In this document: positions 16,726 to 25,318 of the stretch, one piece after another
How positions within the stretch are numbered: the stretch's first letter is position 1
Layout: the number at the start of each line of letters is the position of its first letter
NCBI RefSeq assembly: GCF_020026305.1
Contig: NZ_CP075691.1
Location: 5,828,001-5,892,000 of the forward strand
DNA from: Streptomyces sp. 135
GTDB lineage: Bacteria > Actinomycetota > Actinomycetes > Streptomycetales > Streptomycetaceae
Reading direction: 5' to 3'
DNA: 64,000 nucleotides
Made by a program: the position numbers and the translations under genes
The notes under the pieces: model-generated
Databases searched by the model: none
The model's input: the letters and a program-made list of their open reading frames with translations, nothing else
Told to the model about the DNA's origin: nothing

Positions 16726-18702
16726 ATGGCACCCATGGCCTACCGGCCCTCTAGGCGTACGAGGAAGACGTTCATCGGAGTCGGCGCGGGCGCGCTGCTC
16801 GTGGGGCTGAACGCCCCCGCCGCGCTCTCCTTCGCCGAGGAGCAGTACCACGAGTACAAGATCTCCCGGCCCGGCTACAAGGCGAAGTACGGCTCCTGGA
16901 AGATGGTCGACATCCCCAAGGAGTTCCGAACCAACGCCATCCACGCCGCGCTCCTGCACACCGGCAAGGTGCTGATCGTGGCGGGTTCGGGCAACGAGCA
17001 GAAGAAATTCGACGCGGGTTCGTTCGACACGGTCCTGTGGGATCCGAAGAACAACACCTTCAAGAAGATCGCCACGCCCGAGGACTTCTTCTGCTCCGGC
17101 CACGCTCAGCTCCCCGACGGCCGCCTGCTGGTGGCCGGTGGCACCGCGCGCTACGAACTGCTCGACGGCGAGGTGGAGCGGGCCGGCGGCGGCATGCGGG
17201 TGAAGAACGAGAACCCGGACAAGGCGGTGTTCCTGAAGAAGGGCACCAAGTTCCGCTCGCCGTCCGGCATCGAGTACGTCAGCAAGTTCGACGTCCAGGT
17301 GCCGAAGGCCCAGCGGGACTTCAAGATCTCGTACTCCAAGACCGGTGAGATGGAGCCCTGGAAGACGCAGATCAAGGCGAGCGAGGCGCGCGTCTTCGTC
17401 GAGGCGCTCGAACCGGGCGAGCAGTCGGTCAACGAGACGACGGCGCAGTACGAGATCGAGGGCCTGACCGGCGACGAGGCCGACAACACGTACGGCATCG
17501 CCGAGAAGATCGACATGGAGAAGCAGGATTTCCAGGGGATCAGGGCGGCGTACGAATTCGACCCCAGGGCCGAGAGGTACGTGCCGGTCCAGCCGATGAA
17601 GAAGGCCCGCTGGTACCCGACGCTGGTCGGCCTGGAGGACGGCAAGGTGCTCGCGGTCTCGGGCCTCGACGACGTGGGCGTGATCGACCCGGGCGACAAC
17701 GAGATCTACGACCCGAAGACGAAGAAGTGGACGGACGGCCCGAAGCGGTACTTCCCCACCTACCCCGCGCTCTTCCTCACCAAGGGCGGCAAGCTCTTCT
17801 ACCCCGCGTCCAACGCGGGCTACGGGCCCGCCGACAAGGGGCGCGAGCCGGGTCTGTGGGACCTGGAGACGAACAAGTTCGAGAAGGTCCCCGGGCTGAC
17901 CGACATGGACCAGACGGAGACGTCGGCGTCTGTGCTGCTGCCGCCCGCGCAGGACCAGAAGGTGATGATCCTCGGCGGCGGGGGAGTGGGCGAGTCCGAC
18001 AAGGCGACGCGCCGCACGGCCGTGATCGACCTCAAGGAGGAGAACCCGTCCTTCAAGACCGGACCCCAACTGCCCGAGGGAACCCGCTACTTGAACAGCG
18101 TGCTCATGCCGGACGACTCGGTGTTCACCTCGAACGGCTCCTCCGACTACCGGGGCCGCAGCGCCAGCAACATCCTCAAGGCGCAGTTCTACGACCCCAA
18201 GCAGAACGTCTTCCGTGAGGCGGCGGCACCCAAGGTGGGCCGCAACTACCACTCCGAGGCGCTGCTCCTGCCCGACGGCCGCGTCGTCACCTTCGGCTCG
18301 GACCCCCTCTTCGACAACCAGCAGAACACCAAGCTCGGCCACTTCGAGCAGCGCATGGAGATCTTCACGCCGCCGGCGCTGCACAGGGGCGGCAAGAACC
18401 GGCCGGTGCTCGGCGAGGGCCCGGAGCAGCTGGCGGCGGACGGCCGCGCGACGTTCGCCGCCGACCGTCCAGGTGACATCGTCTCGGCCCGCCTGATGCG
18501 GCCGAGCGCGGTGACGCACACGACGGACGTCGAGCAGCGCTCGATCGCGCTGGGGGTCACCAAGGGCAAGGGGTCGGTGACGGTGGACGTCCCGGTGCGC
18601 GACGCGGCGCTGGTCCCGCCGGGCTGGTACATGCTGTTCGTCACCGACAAGGACGGCACGTCGTCGGAGGCGAAGTGGATCCACGTGGGCCGGGAGGGCT
18701 GA
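16726..18702 (+). CDS. glxA: GlxA, radical copper oxidase (galactose-oxidase-like)
   Basis: A 658-residue exported copper enzyme with an N-terminal signal or membrane anchor (RRTRKTFIGVGAGALLVGLNAPAALSFAEE). It has a seven-bladed Kelch-type propeller and a C-terminal DUF1929 beta domain. Likely copper-site residues are visible: C123 in EDFFCSGH (the Cys of the Tyr-Cys cofactor), Tyr-His in GRNYHSEALLLPDGR (near 18250) and His in SAVTHTTDVEQRS (near 18515). Known GlxA oxidises the CslA glycan and is needed for tip glycan deposition and normal morphology; it matures with Sco-type copper chaperones. It is translated immediately after cslA (GGAGGG ribosome site). Confidence 0.93.
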   Translation: MAPMAYRPSRRTRKTFIGVGAGALLVGLNAPAALSFAEEQYHEYKISRPGYKAKYGSWKMVDIPKEFRTNAIHAALLHTGKVLIVAGSGNEQKKFDAGSFDTVLWDPKNNTFKKIATPEDFFCSGHAQLPDGRLLVAGGTARYELLDGEVERAGGGMRVKNENPDKAVFLKKGTKFRSPSGIEYVSKFDVQVPKAQRDFKISYSKTGEMEPWKTQIKASEARVFVEALEPGEQSVNETTAQYEIEGLTGDEADNTYGIAEKIDMEKQDFQGIRAAYEFDPRAERYVPVQPMKKARWYPTLVGLEDGKVLAVSGLDDVGVIDPGDNEIYDPKTKKWTDGPKRYFPTYPALFLTKGGKLFYPASNAGYGPADKGREPGLWDLETNKFEKVPGLTDMDQTETSASVLLPPAQDQKVMILGGGGVGESDKATRRTAVIDLKEENPSFKTGPQLPEGTRYLNSVLMPDDSVFTSNGSSDYRGRSASNILKAQFYDPKQNVFREAAAPKVGRNYHSEALLLPDGRVVTFGSDPLFDNQQNTKLGHFEQRMEIFTPPALHRGGKNRPVLGEGPEQLAADGRATFAADRPGDIVSARLMRPSAVTHTTDVEQRSIALGVTKGKGSVTVDVPVRDAALVPPGWYMLFVTDKDGTSSEAKWIHVGREG

Positions 18703-18731
18703 CGGGCGCGAAGGCCCCGGGGGAAGGCGGC

Positions 18732-19769
18732 TCACGCCTCCTTGGCGTTGCGCGCGAGCCCCAGCGCGTAGTCCGGCCACCACTGCCCCGCCGCCGGGCC
18801 ACCCCGGCACGGGCCGTCCGAGTCGCCCGGCCGCTTGATCCACAGGACGGCGTCGAGCAGCGGGTCGCCCGTGCGGTCGGTGGGCGGTGTGCCGAGGCCG
18901 CGGCCGGGCGGGTTGCACCAGGCGTCCTCCCGGTCGCCGGCCAGCGGGCCCCTGCCGTTGCGGCTGGTGTCCATGACGAAGTGCTTGCCGCCGACCGTCG
19001 CCGACAGGGTGCGTCCGTACTCCTTGGTGACCTCGTCGCTCTGGAAGTTGGAGACGTTCAGCGAGAAGCCGTCGGCCCGCGCGATCCCCGCCTTGATGAG
19101 CGGCTCGGAGAGTTTGTGCGCGTCGGTGATCCAGCCGGGGTTCCCGGCGTCGAGGTACACCTTCACCTTCGGCTGGCGCTTGAACCGCTCGATCGCCTCG
19201 GAGAGCAGCTGGTAGCGGTCGGCGTGGTACTCGGCGGGGGTGCAGCCGTCCACGATGTGCGGGATCGCGTCGGGTTCGAGGACGACCACGGCGGGGGCGC
19301 CGCCGATCGCCCCGGCGAAGGCGTCCACCCACTCCCGGTAGAAGGCGGAGCTGTGGGCGCCGCCCGCCGAGTGCTGGCCGCAGTCGCGGTGCGGGATGTT
19401 GTACGCGACGAGCACCACCGTACGGCCGTCCTCGGTCGCGCCTTCGGTGGCCGCCCTGACGTCGGGCGCCGGGTCGTCGCCGGCGGGCCACACCGCCAGC
19501 GGCTGCTCGGAGATCCGCTTGAGGGCCTCGGCGTCCTGGGCACGGCCCTGCCGCTCCCACTTCTCGACCTGGCGGGCGGCGGGGCTGTCGGGGTCGACCC
19601 AGAACGCGCTCGGGGCCTTCGCGGCGTCGGTCGAGGACCCGGCGGCGACGTCGGCGGCCGGTGACCTGGCGGGGTCGGCCGTGGAACCGGATCCCGAGGA
19701 GCAGCCCGCCGTGAGCCCGATGGCGGTGAGAGCCGTGAGTGCCGTGAACGTGCGGAGCAGCCGGTACAT
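18732..19769 (-). CDS. Glycoside hydrolase family 6 lipoprotein (CslZ-type endoglucanase)
   Basis: A 345-residue lipoprotein: signal sequence with lipobox LTAGC (C23), a Ser/Ala/Asp linker to about 55, then a GH6 catalytic domain. GH6 landmarks are VLVAYNIPHRDCGQHSAGG with likely catalytic acid D129, VVVLEPDAIP (D167), YLDAGNPGWI, GFSLNVSNF, DTSRNGRGP and WIKRPGDSDGPC. GH6 enzymes hydrolyse beta-1,4-glucans with inversion. It is convergent with glxA, the arrangement I recall for cslA-glxA-cslZ in other Streptomyces, and should trim or release the CslA product at the cell surface. Confidence 0.9.
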   Translation of the reverse strand: MYRLLRTFTALTALTAIGLTAGCSSGSGSTADPARSPAADVAAGSSTDAAKAPSAFWVDPDSPAARQVEKWERQGRAQDAEALKRISEQPLAVWPAGDDPAPDVRAATEGATEDGRTVVLVAYNIPHRDCGQHSAGGAHSSAFYREWVDAFAGAIGGAPAVVVLEPDAIPHIVDGCTPAEYHADRYQLLSEAIERFKRQPKVKVYLDAGNPGWITDAHKLSEPLIKAGIARADGFSLNVSNFQSDEVTKEYGRTLSATVGGKHFVMDTSRNGRGPLAGDREDAWCNPPGRGLGTPPTDRTGDPLLDAVLWIKRPGDSDGPCRGGPAAGQWWPDYALGLARNAKEA

Positions 19770-19969
19770 CCAGACCCCTTGGGCGACGGTGACGGTCAGT
19801 CAGCCCGGCAATCGTTGCATATGGGGCTAATCATCCCCTTGTGCGACACCGGCTCCGCCCGCAGCCCATATCGGGCGGTCAGCGGGTCGGCCCAGGGCTT
19901 CGAAGGAACGTACGCCCGAATTGCGAGACGGTGCTGACCAGCATGTGACCGGCGGGTAAGGTCTTTGGC

Positions 19970-20479
19970 GTGCCGAAGCCGCTCAGCCTTCCCTTCGATC
20001 CGATCGCCCGCGCCGACGAGCTCTGGAAGCAGCGCTGGGGATCGGTCCCGGCCATGGGCGCGATCACCTCGATCATGCGCGCGCACCAGATCCTGCTCGC
20101 CGAGGTCGACGCGGTCGTCAAGCCGTACGGACTGACCTTCGCGCGCTACGAGGCGCTGGTGCTGCTCACCTTCTCGCAGGCCGGCGAGCTGCCGATGTCG
20201 AAGATCGGTGAGCGGCTCATGGTGCACCCCACCTCCGTGACCAACACCGTCGACCGGCTCGTGAAGTCCGGCCTCGTCGACAAGCGCCCGAACCCCAACG
20301 ACGGCCGCGGCACCCTCGCCTCCATCACCGACAAGGGCCGCGAGGTCGTCGAGGCCGCCACGCGCGAGCTGATGGCGATGGACTTCGGGCTCGGGGTGTA
20401 CGACGCCGAGGAGTGCGCGGAGATCTTCGCCATGCTGCGGCCGCTGCGGATCGCCGCGCGGGACTTCGAGGAGAAGTAG
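19970..20479 (+). CDS. MarR-family regulator
   Basis: A 169-residue MarR protein starting at a GTG (VPKPLSLPFDPIARADELWKQRWGSVPAMGAITSIMRAHQILL). The winged helix (about 50-120) includes MSKIGERLMVHPTSVTNTVDRLVKSGLVDKRPNPNDGRGTLASIT. It is divergent from the GH6 gene and upstream of DUF3817 and icmA. From memory, S. coelicolor SCO5413 occupies this position next to the icmA locus. Its targets are unknown; the icmA palindrome is a reasonable candidate but is not shown. Confidence 0.92.
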   Translation: MPKPLSLPFDPIARADELWKQRWGSVPAMGAITSIMRAHQILLAEVDAVVKPYGLTFARYEALVLLTFSQAGELPMSKIGERLMVHPTSVTNTVDRLVKSGLVDKRPNPNDGRGTLASITDKGREVVEAATRELMAMDFGLGVYDAEECAEIFAMLRPLRIAARDFEEK

Positions 20480-20576
20480 CGCGGCCTCGCGGGTCCCGGC
20501 CAGGAGCAGAGCCGTCCGTTCCGCTCGCGACGGGGGCGGCGAAGATCGCGCGAGACGGGCCGTTACGCTCGTACGC

Positions 20577-20909
20577 ATGAAGCGAAGCGTGCTGACCCGC
20601 TACCGGGTGATGGCCTATGTCACCGCCGTGATGCTGCTCGTGCTGTGCGCGTGCATGATCTTCAAGTACGGCTTCGACAAGGGCGAGGGTCTGACGCTCG
20701 TCGTGTCGCAGGTCCACGGCGTGCTCTACATCATCTACCTGATCTTCGCCTTCGACCTGGGTTCCAAGGCGAAGTGGCCGTTCGGCAAGCTCCTGTGGGT
20801 GCTGGTCTCCGGCACCATCCCGACCGCCGCCTTCTTCGTGGAGCGCAAGGTCGCCCGGGACGTCGAGCCGCTGATCACCGACGGCTCCCCGGTCACCGCG
20901 GAGGCGTAA
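20577..20909 (+). CDS. DUF3817 integral membrane protein (copy 2)
   Basis: A 110-residue protein with three membrane helices: 10-28 (YRVMAYVTAVMLLVLCACM), 42-60 (VSQVHGVLYIIYLIFAFDLG) and 72-88 (LLWVLVSGTIPTAAFFVER). It shares the HGVLYxIY and P-T-A-AFFxERK signatures with the gene at 11826. It sits between the MarR gene and icmA. Function unknown. Confidence 0.87.
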   Translation: MKRSVLTRYRVMAYVTAVMLLVLCACMIFKYGFDKGEGLTLVVSQVHGVLYIIYLIFAFDLGSKAKWPFGKLLWVLVSGTIPTAAFFVERKVARDVEPLITDGSPVTAEA

Positions 20910-20952
20910 CAGCTGCCGCCGTACGGATTCGTACGGCGGTTGCCCATCGACT

Positions 20953-20974
20953 TTTACTAGGACGTCCTAGTAAA
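20953..20974. promoter_or_regulatory. 22-bp perfect palindrome upstream of icmA
   Basis: TTTACTAGGAC (20953-20963) is followed directly by its inverse GTCCTAGTAAA (20964-20974), ending 9 bp before the icmA ATG. At that distance a bound protein would block initiation or translation start, so it is read as a repressor operator. The cognate regulator is not identified. Confidence 0.8.
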
Positions 20975-20983
20975 TTCGGGGGT

Positions 20984-22684
20984 ATGGACGCTGACGCGAT
21001 CGAGGAAGGCCGCCGACGCTGGCAGGCCCGTTACGACAAGGCCCGCAAGCGTGACGCGGACTTCACCACGCTCTCGGGCGACCCGGTCGACCCCGTCTAC
21101 GGGCCGCGCCCCGGCGACACGTACAACGGGTTCGAGCGGATCGGCTGGCCCGGGGAGTACCCCTTCACGCGCGGGCTCCACGCCACCGGGTACCGCGGCC
21201 GGACCTGGACCATCCGCCAGTTCGCGGGCTTCGGCAACGCCGAGCAGACGAACGAGCGCTACAAGATGATCCTGGCCAACGGCGGCGGCGGGCTCTCCGT
21301 CGCCTTCGACATGCCGACCCTCATGGGCCGCGACTCCGACGACCCCCGCTCCCTCGGCGAGGTCGGGCACTGCGGCGTCGCCATCGACTCCGCCGCCGAC
21401 ATGGAGGTCCTCTTCAAGGACATCCCCCTCGGCGACGTGACGACGTCGATGACGATCAGCGGGCCCGCCGTGCCCGTCTTCTGCATGTACCTCGTCGCCG
21501 CCGAGCGCCAGGGGGTCGACCCGGGCATCCTCAACGGCACGCTCCAGACCGACATCTTCAAGGAGTACATCGCGCAGAAGGAGTGGCTCTTCCAGCCCGA
21601 GCCCCACCTGCGTCTCATCGGCGACCTGATGGAGCACTGCGCGCGCGACATCCCCGCCTACAAGCCGCTCTCCGTCTCCGGCTACCACATCCGCGAGGCC
21701 GGGGCGACGGCCGCGCAGGAGCTGGCGTACACCCTCGCGGACGGCTTCGGGTACGTGGAGCTGGGGCTCAGCCGCGGCCTGGACGTCGACGTCTTCGCGC
21801 CCGGCCTCTCCTTCTTCTTCGACGCCCATGTCGACTTCTTCGAGGAGATCGCCAAGTTCCGGGCCGCCCGCCGCATCTGGGCCCGCTGGCTGCGCGACGA
21901 GTACGGCGCGAAGACCGACAAGGCCCAGTGGCTGCGCTTCCACACCCAGACCGCCGGTGTCTCCCTCACCGCCCAGCAGCCGTACAACAACGTGGTACGC
22001 ACCGCCGTGGAGGCCCTCGCGGCGGTGCTCGGCGGCACGAACTCCCTGCACACCAACGCCCTCGACGAGACCCTCGCCCTGCCGAGCGAGCAGGCCGCCG
22101 AGATCGCGCTGCGCACCCAGCAGGTGCTGATGGAGGAGACCGGCGTCGCCAACGTCGCGGACCCGCTCGGCGGCTCCTGGTACGTCGAGCAGCTCACCGA
22201 CCGCATCGAGGCCGACGCCGAGAAGATCTTCGAGCAGATCAGGGAGCGGGGGCGGCGGGCACGCCCCGACGGGCAGCACCCGATCGGTCCGATCACCTCG
22301 GGCATCCTGCGCGGCATCGAGGACGGCTGGTTCACCGGCGAGATCGCCGAGTCCGCCTTCCAGTACCAGCGCTCCGTCGAGAAGGGCGACAAGCGCGTCG
22401 TCGGCGTGAACTGCCTGGAGGGTTCCGTCACCGGTGACCTGGAGATCCTGCGGGTCAGCCATGAGGTCGAGCGGGAGCAGGTGCGGGAGCTCGCGGAGCG
22501 CAAGGCGGGGCGTGACGACGCGCGGGTGCGGGGCTCTCTCGACGCCATGCTGGCGGCGGCGCGGGACGGGTCGAACATGATCGGCCCCATGCTGGAGGCG
22601 GTGCGGGCGGAGGCGACGCTCGGGGAGATCTGCGGGGTCCTCCGGGACGAGTGGGGGATCTATACGGAGCCGCCGGGGTTCTAG
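20984..22684 (+). CDS. icmA: Isobutyryl-CoA mutase large subunit
   Basis: A 566-residue substrate-binding subunit of the adenosylcobalamin-dependent isobutyryl-CoA/n-butyryl-CoA mutase, the exact length of known IcmA. The TIM-barrel substrate domain is complete, and the C-terminal B12-binding domain is absent, as expected because IcmB supplies it. Two specificity residues separate it from methylmalonyl-CoA mutase: F80 in TIRQFAGF (MCM has Tyr) and Q198 in EYIAQKE (MCM has Arg); both match IcmA. Other motifs: ILANGGGGLSVAFDMPTLMG, LNGTLQTDIFKEYIAQ, AGATAAQELAYTLADGF and LHTNALDETLALPSEQAA. It converts valine-derived isobutyryl-CoA to butyryl-CoA, a route to ethylmalonyl- and methylmalonyl-CoA for polyketides. 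icmB is not in the window. Confidence 0.95.
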   Translation: MDADAIEEGRRRWQARYDKARKRDADFTTLSGDPVDPVYGPRPGDTYNGFERIGWPGEYPFTRGLHATGYRGRTWTIRQFAGFGNAEQTNERYKMILANGGGGLSVAFDMPTLMGRDSDDPRSLGEVGHCGVAIDSAADMEVLFKDIPLGDVTTSMTISGPAVPVFCMYLVAAERQGVDPGILNGTLQTDIFKEYIAQKEWLFQPEPHLRLIGDLMEHCARDIPAYKPLSVSGYHIREAGATAAQELAYTLADGFGYVELGLSRGLDVDVFAPGLSFFFDAHVDFFEEIAKFRAARRIWARWLRDEYGAKTDKAQWLRFHTQTAGVSLTAQQPYNNVVRTAVEALAAVLGGTNSLHTNALDETLALPSEQAAEIALRTQQVLMEETGVANVADPLGGSWYVEQLTDRIEADAEKIFEQIRERGRRARPDGQHPIGPITSGILRGIEDGWFTGEIAESAFQYQRSVEKGDKRVVGVNCLEGSVTGDLEILRVSHEVEREQVRELAERKAGRDDARVRGSLDAMLAAARDGSNMIGPMLEAVRAEATLGEICGVLRDEWGIYTEPPGF

Positions 22685-22839
22685 GCGCGGGGTTTTCCGG
22701 GCGAGCGGGGACCTGCGGCCGTATGTGGCTTGGCGCGCAGTTCCCCGCGCCCCTGGGGACGGTGCAGAAACTCCCAGGTTTGAATCCGGAAGCATGGGTA
22801 GGCGCGCCGCGTTCCCCGTCCCCGCCCCTGGAGTCGTCC

Positions 22840-23931
22840 GTGACCTCGACCGGCCACGCCCGCACCGCCGCCATCGCCATAGGAACCGCCACCCTCACCG
22901 TCCTCGGGGCGCTGCTGGTGGGCGGGTCCGGTGAGGTCAGCGCGAGCCCGCCGCCCGAGCCCAAGGTGCAGGACGACTTCGACTCGCTCGGCCCCGAGGT
23001 GCGCGCCGCGAAGCCGGCCGGCGGCCGCACCGTCCACTACGTCGATCAGGGGCCGCGCGACGGCCGGCCGGTGCTGTACATCGGCGGCACCGGCACGAGT
23101 GCCCGCGCCGCGCACATGACGGACTTCTTCCGCAGCACGCGTGAGGACCTCGGCCTGCGGCTCATCTCCGTCGAGCGCAACGGCTTCGGCGACACGGAGT
23201 TCGACAAGGGCCTCGGCAAGGCCGACTTCGTTGAGGACGCCCTTGCGGTCATGGACCGGCTGAAGGTGAAGGACTTCGCCGTCGTCGCGATCTCGGGAGG
23301 CGGCCCCTACGCCGCCGAGCTCGCCGCCAAGGCCCCGGACCGCGTCTCGGCGCTGCACCTCGCCGCGGCGCTCCCGCCCTACGGCGCCAGGCCCGCGTTC
23401 TGCGACCTGTCCGACGACGCGCTGACCGCCGCCGTGCGGGACCAGATCAAGGACCCCCGCAAGTGGTGGGCCTTCCCCGACGACAGCGCCGTGAAGTCGA
23501 TCCCCGGTTTCGCCGACACGGCGTACGAGGAGGGGGCACGCACCTACAACCAGCGCGGCCAGCGGTCCGACCCGGCGCCCCAGGTGCACGAGCAGCGGCT
23601 GTACTGCGAGCGTCCCGGCCCCGACCTGTCGGAGCTGGACGCGCCCGTCTACCTCTACGCCGGGAAGAAGGACACCACCGTGCCCCCGGCGACGGTCGAG
23701 ACGTGGCGGCGGGAGCTGCCGGGTGCGCCGAAGGTGCGGACGTACGACGACTCCGGGCACGACGTGCAGTACCGGCACTGGGACCAGATCCTGGTGGACC
23801 TGGCGGGGCACGGCGAGCGGACGGTCGTCTGCAAGGGCAAGCACACGCGGGTCCTCGTCGCGCGCGAGGCGGACCGCCTCGTCGCCAAGGGCAGCGCCAC
23901 GCTCGGCAGCTGCGCGTGGGCTAAGAAGTAG
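22840..23931 (+). CDS. Secreted alpha/beta hydrolase
   Basis: A 363-residue protein starting at a GTG with GGAG 6 bp upstream (VTSTGHARTAAIAIGTATLTVLG). A signal peptide or anchor (1-36) precedes an alpha/beta-hydrolase core. The catalytic triad is readable: S152 in AISGGGPYAAEL, D278 in AGKKDTTVPP and H307 in DDSGHDVQYRHW. The oxyanion segment is YIGGTGTSA. Four cysteines (CDL near 188, YCE near 256, and two near the end) may form disulphides outside the cell. The substrate is unknown. It is convergent with the following kinase gene and overlaps it by 11 bp. Confidence 0.85.
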   Translation: MTSTGHARTAAIAIGTATLTVLGALLVGGSGEVSASPPPEPKVQDDFDSLGPEVRAAKPAGGRTVHYVDQGPRDGRPVLYIGGTGTSARAAHMTDFFRSTREDLGLRLISVERNGFGDTEFDKGLGKADFVEDALAVMDRLKVKDFAVVAISGGGPYAAELAAKAPDRVSALHLAAALPPYGARPAFCDLSDDALTAAVRDQIKDPRKWWAFPDDSAVKSIPGFADTAYEEGARTYNQRGQRSDPAPQVHEQRLYCERPGPDLSELDAPVYLYAGKKDTTVPPATVETWRRELPGAPKVRTYDDSGHDVQYRHWDQILVDLAGHGERTVVCKGKHTRVLVAREADRLVAKGSATLGSCAWAKK

Positions 23932-25318
23932 GCAGCGCGAGGCGGAACAGCGCGCCGCCGCCCGGCGCCCGCTCGGCCGTCAGCTCCGCGCCGTGCGCGT
24001 GCGCGATCTGGCGGGCCATCGCGAGGCCGAGGCCCGAACCGGGCATGGCGCGGGCCTTCTCGGCGCGGTAGAAGCGGTCGAAGACGTGGGGCAGGTCCTC
24101 CTCCGCGATGCCCGGACCGTGGTCGCGTACCGTCAACTCCCACGGCGTCAGGGTGAGTTCGACGGGAGCGCCCGGCGGGGAGAACTTGGCCGCGTTGTCC
24201 AGGAGGTTCGTCAGCAGCCGGGACAGACGCGCCGGTACGCCCGGGACGCTGAGGTCCGCCGCCTCCGGTGCAACCTGGAGGGTGAAGGGGACGGCGGGCC
24301 AGTGGCCGCGCGCCGCGTCCACCGCGTGGGCGGCCAGCGGGGCGAGCCGCACCTCCTCGAGCAGCGGCTGCGGCTCCTCCTCCCTGGCCAGCTCGATCAA
24401 GTCGTTCACCAGGCCGGTGACTTCCCGCAGCTGGCGGCCGAGCGCCCCGGCCGCGCGCTCCCGCTGCGCCGCGGTGAGACGGTCCGCCTTGGCGAGGAGC
24501 TCGGCGTTCGTACGCAGCGCGGTCAGCGGGGTGCGCAGTTCGTGGGAGGCGTCGGCGACCAGGCGGCGGCGGGCCGCGACGGACTCCTCCAGCTCGGCGA
24601 GCATCGTGTTGAACGTGGCGGCCAGGCGCGTGACCTCGTCCTGTCGGCCGTCATCGCCCTCCCGGCCCGGCGGCAGCTCGATGCGGTGCCGGGCGTCACG
24701 CGTGGCGGCGATGCGCTCGGCCGTGGCGGTGAGCCGGGTGATCGGGGCGAGGCCGGTGCGCGAGACCCAGTAGCCGCCGACCGCCGAGAGCAGCACGCCC
24801 GCGCCGCCCACCGCGGCGAGCAGCGTCGCGGCCTGGCGCACCCCGCGCTCGGCGATGTCGGCCCGCAGGGCGACCTGCACGGCCTCGCCGTCGCCGAAGG
24901 TGGTGGTGTACATCCGGCCCGGCCTGCCGCCGGGGAGTGTGAAGCTCGCGTAGTACGGGGCCCGCCGGCCGGCGGCGACCTCACGTGTAGCCCCGCTCAC
25001 CGGCAGCAGATACGGCTCCGCCGGATCGTCGGCGGAGTCCGCCGGGACGATCTGCGAACAAGCGGGCGCCCCGAGGAACCGGCACTCGCCCGCCATCACG
25101 CCGGGGCCCTCGTCGCGGTGCTGCTGGACGGTGAGCGTCGCCGACTGGGCGAGGTTCTGGTCCAGCTGCTGGTACAGCTTGAAGCGGATCACGAAGAACG
25201 CGGCGGCGCACACCCCGACCGCCACCAGCGCCACGGCGGCCGCCGCGGCCACGGCGAGGCGGGTGCGCAGCGGTCTGCGGCGCCGCCACCGCGCGCCGAG
25301 CCCGCGCCGCGCGCTCAC
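23921..25318 (-). CDS. Membrane sensor histidine kinase
   Basis: A 465-residue kinase starting at the GTG at 25318 that overlaps the regulator stop (GTGA). The frame stays open upstream, but that part only mirrors the regulator in another frame. Order: basic N-terminus, TM1 (about 22-44), an extracytoplasmic loop of about 120 residues with a few cysteines, TM2, HAMP, HisKA with H in RRLVADASHELRTPLTALR, and HATPase_c (LTNLLDNAAKFSPPGAPV, DHGPGIAEEDLPHVFDRFYRAE, GSGLGLAMARQIAHAHG). It forms a pair with the OmpR-type regulator next to a divergent MurG-like gene, suggesting a cell-wall-related stimulus (inference). Confidence 0.94.
   Translation of the reverse strand: MSARRGLGARWRRRRPLRTRLAVAAAAAVALVAVGVCAAAFFVIRFKLYQQLDQNLAQSATLTVQQHRDEGPGVMAGECRFLGAPACSQIVPADSADDPAEPYLLPVSGATREVAAGRRAPYYASFTLPGGRPGRMYTTTFGDGEAVQVALRADIAERGVRQAATLLAAVGGAGVLLSAVGGYWVSRTGLAPITRLTATAERIAATRDARHRIELPPGREGDDGRQDEVTRLAATFNTMLAELEESVAARRRLVADASHELRTPLTALRTNAELLAKADRLTAAQRERAAGALGRQLREVTGLVNDLIELAREEEPQPLLEEVRLAPLAAHAVDAARGHWPAVPFTLQVAPEAADLSVPGVPARLSRLLTNLLDNAAKFSPPGAPVELTLTPWELTVRDHGPGIAEEDLPHVFDRFYRAEKARAMPGSGLGLAMARQIAHAHGAELTAERAPGGGALFRLALPTS

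Noticed and set aside
16258..19560. A 1100-codon minus-strand frame across cslA, glxA and the GH6 gene
   Set aside because: It is antisense to three well-supported genes, has no domain, and its N-terminal part is another frame of the GH6 gene.
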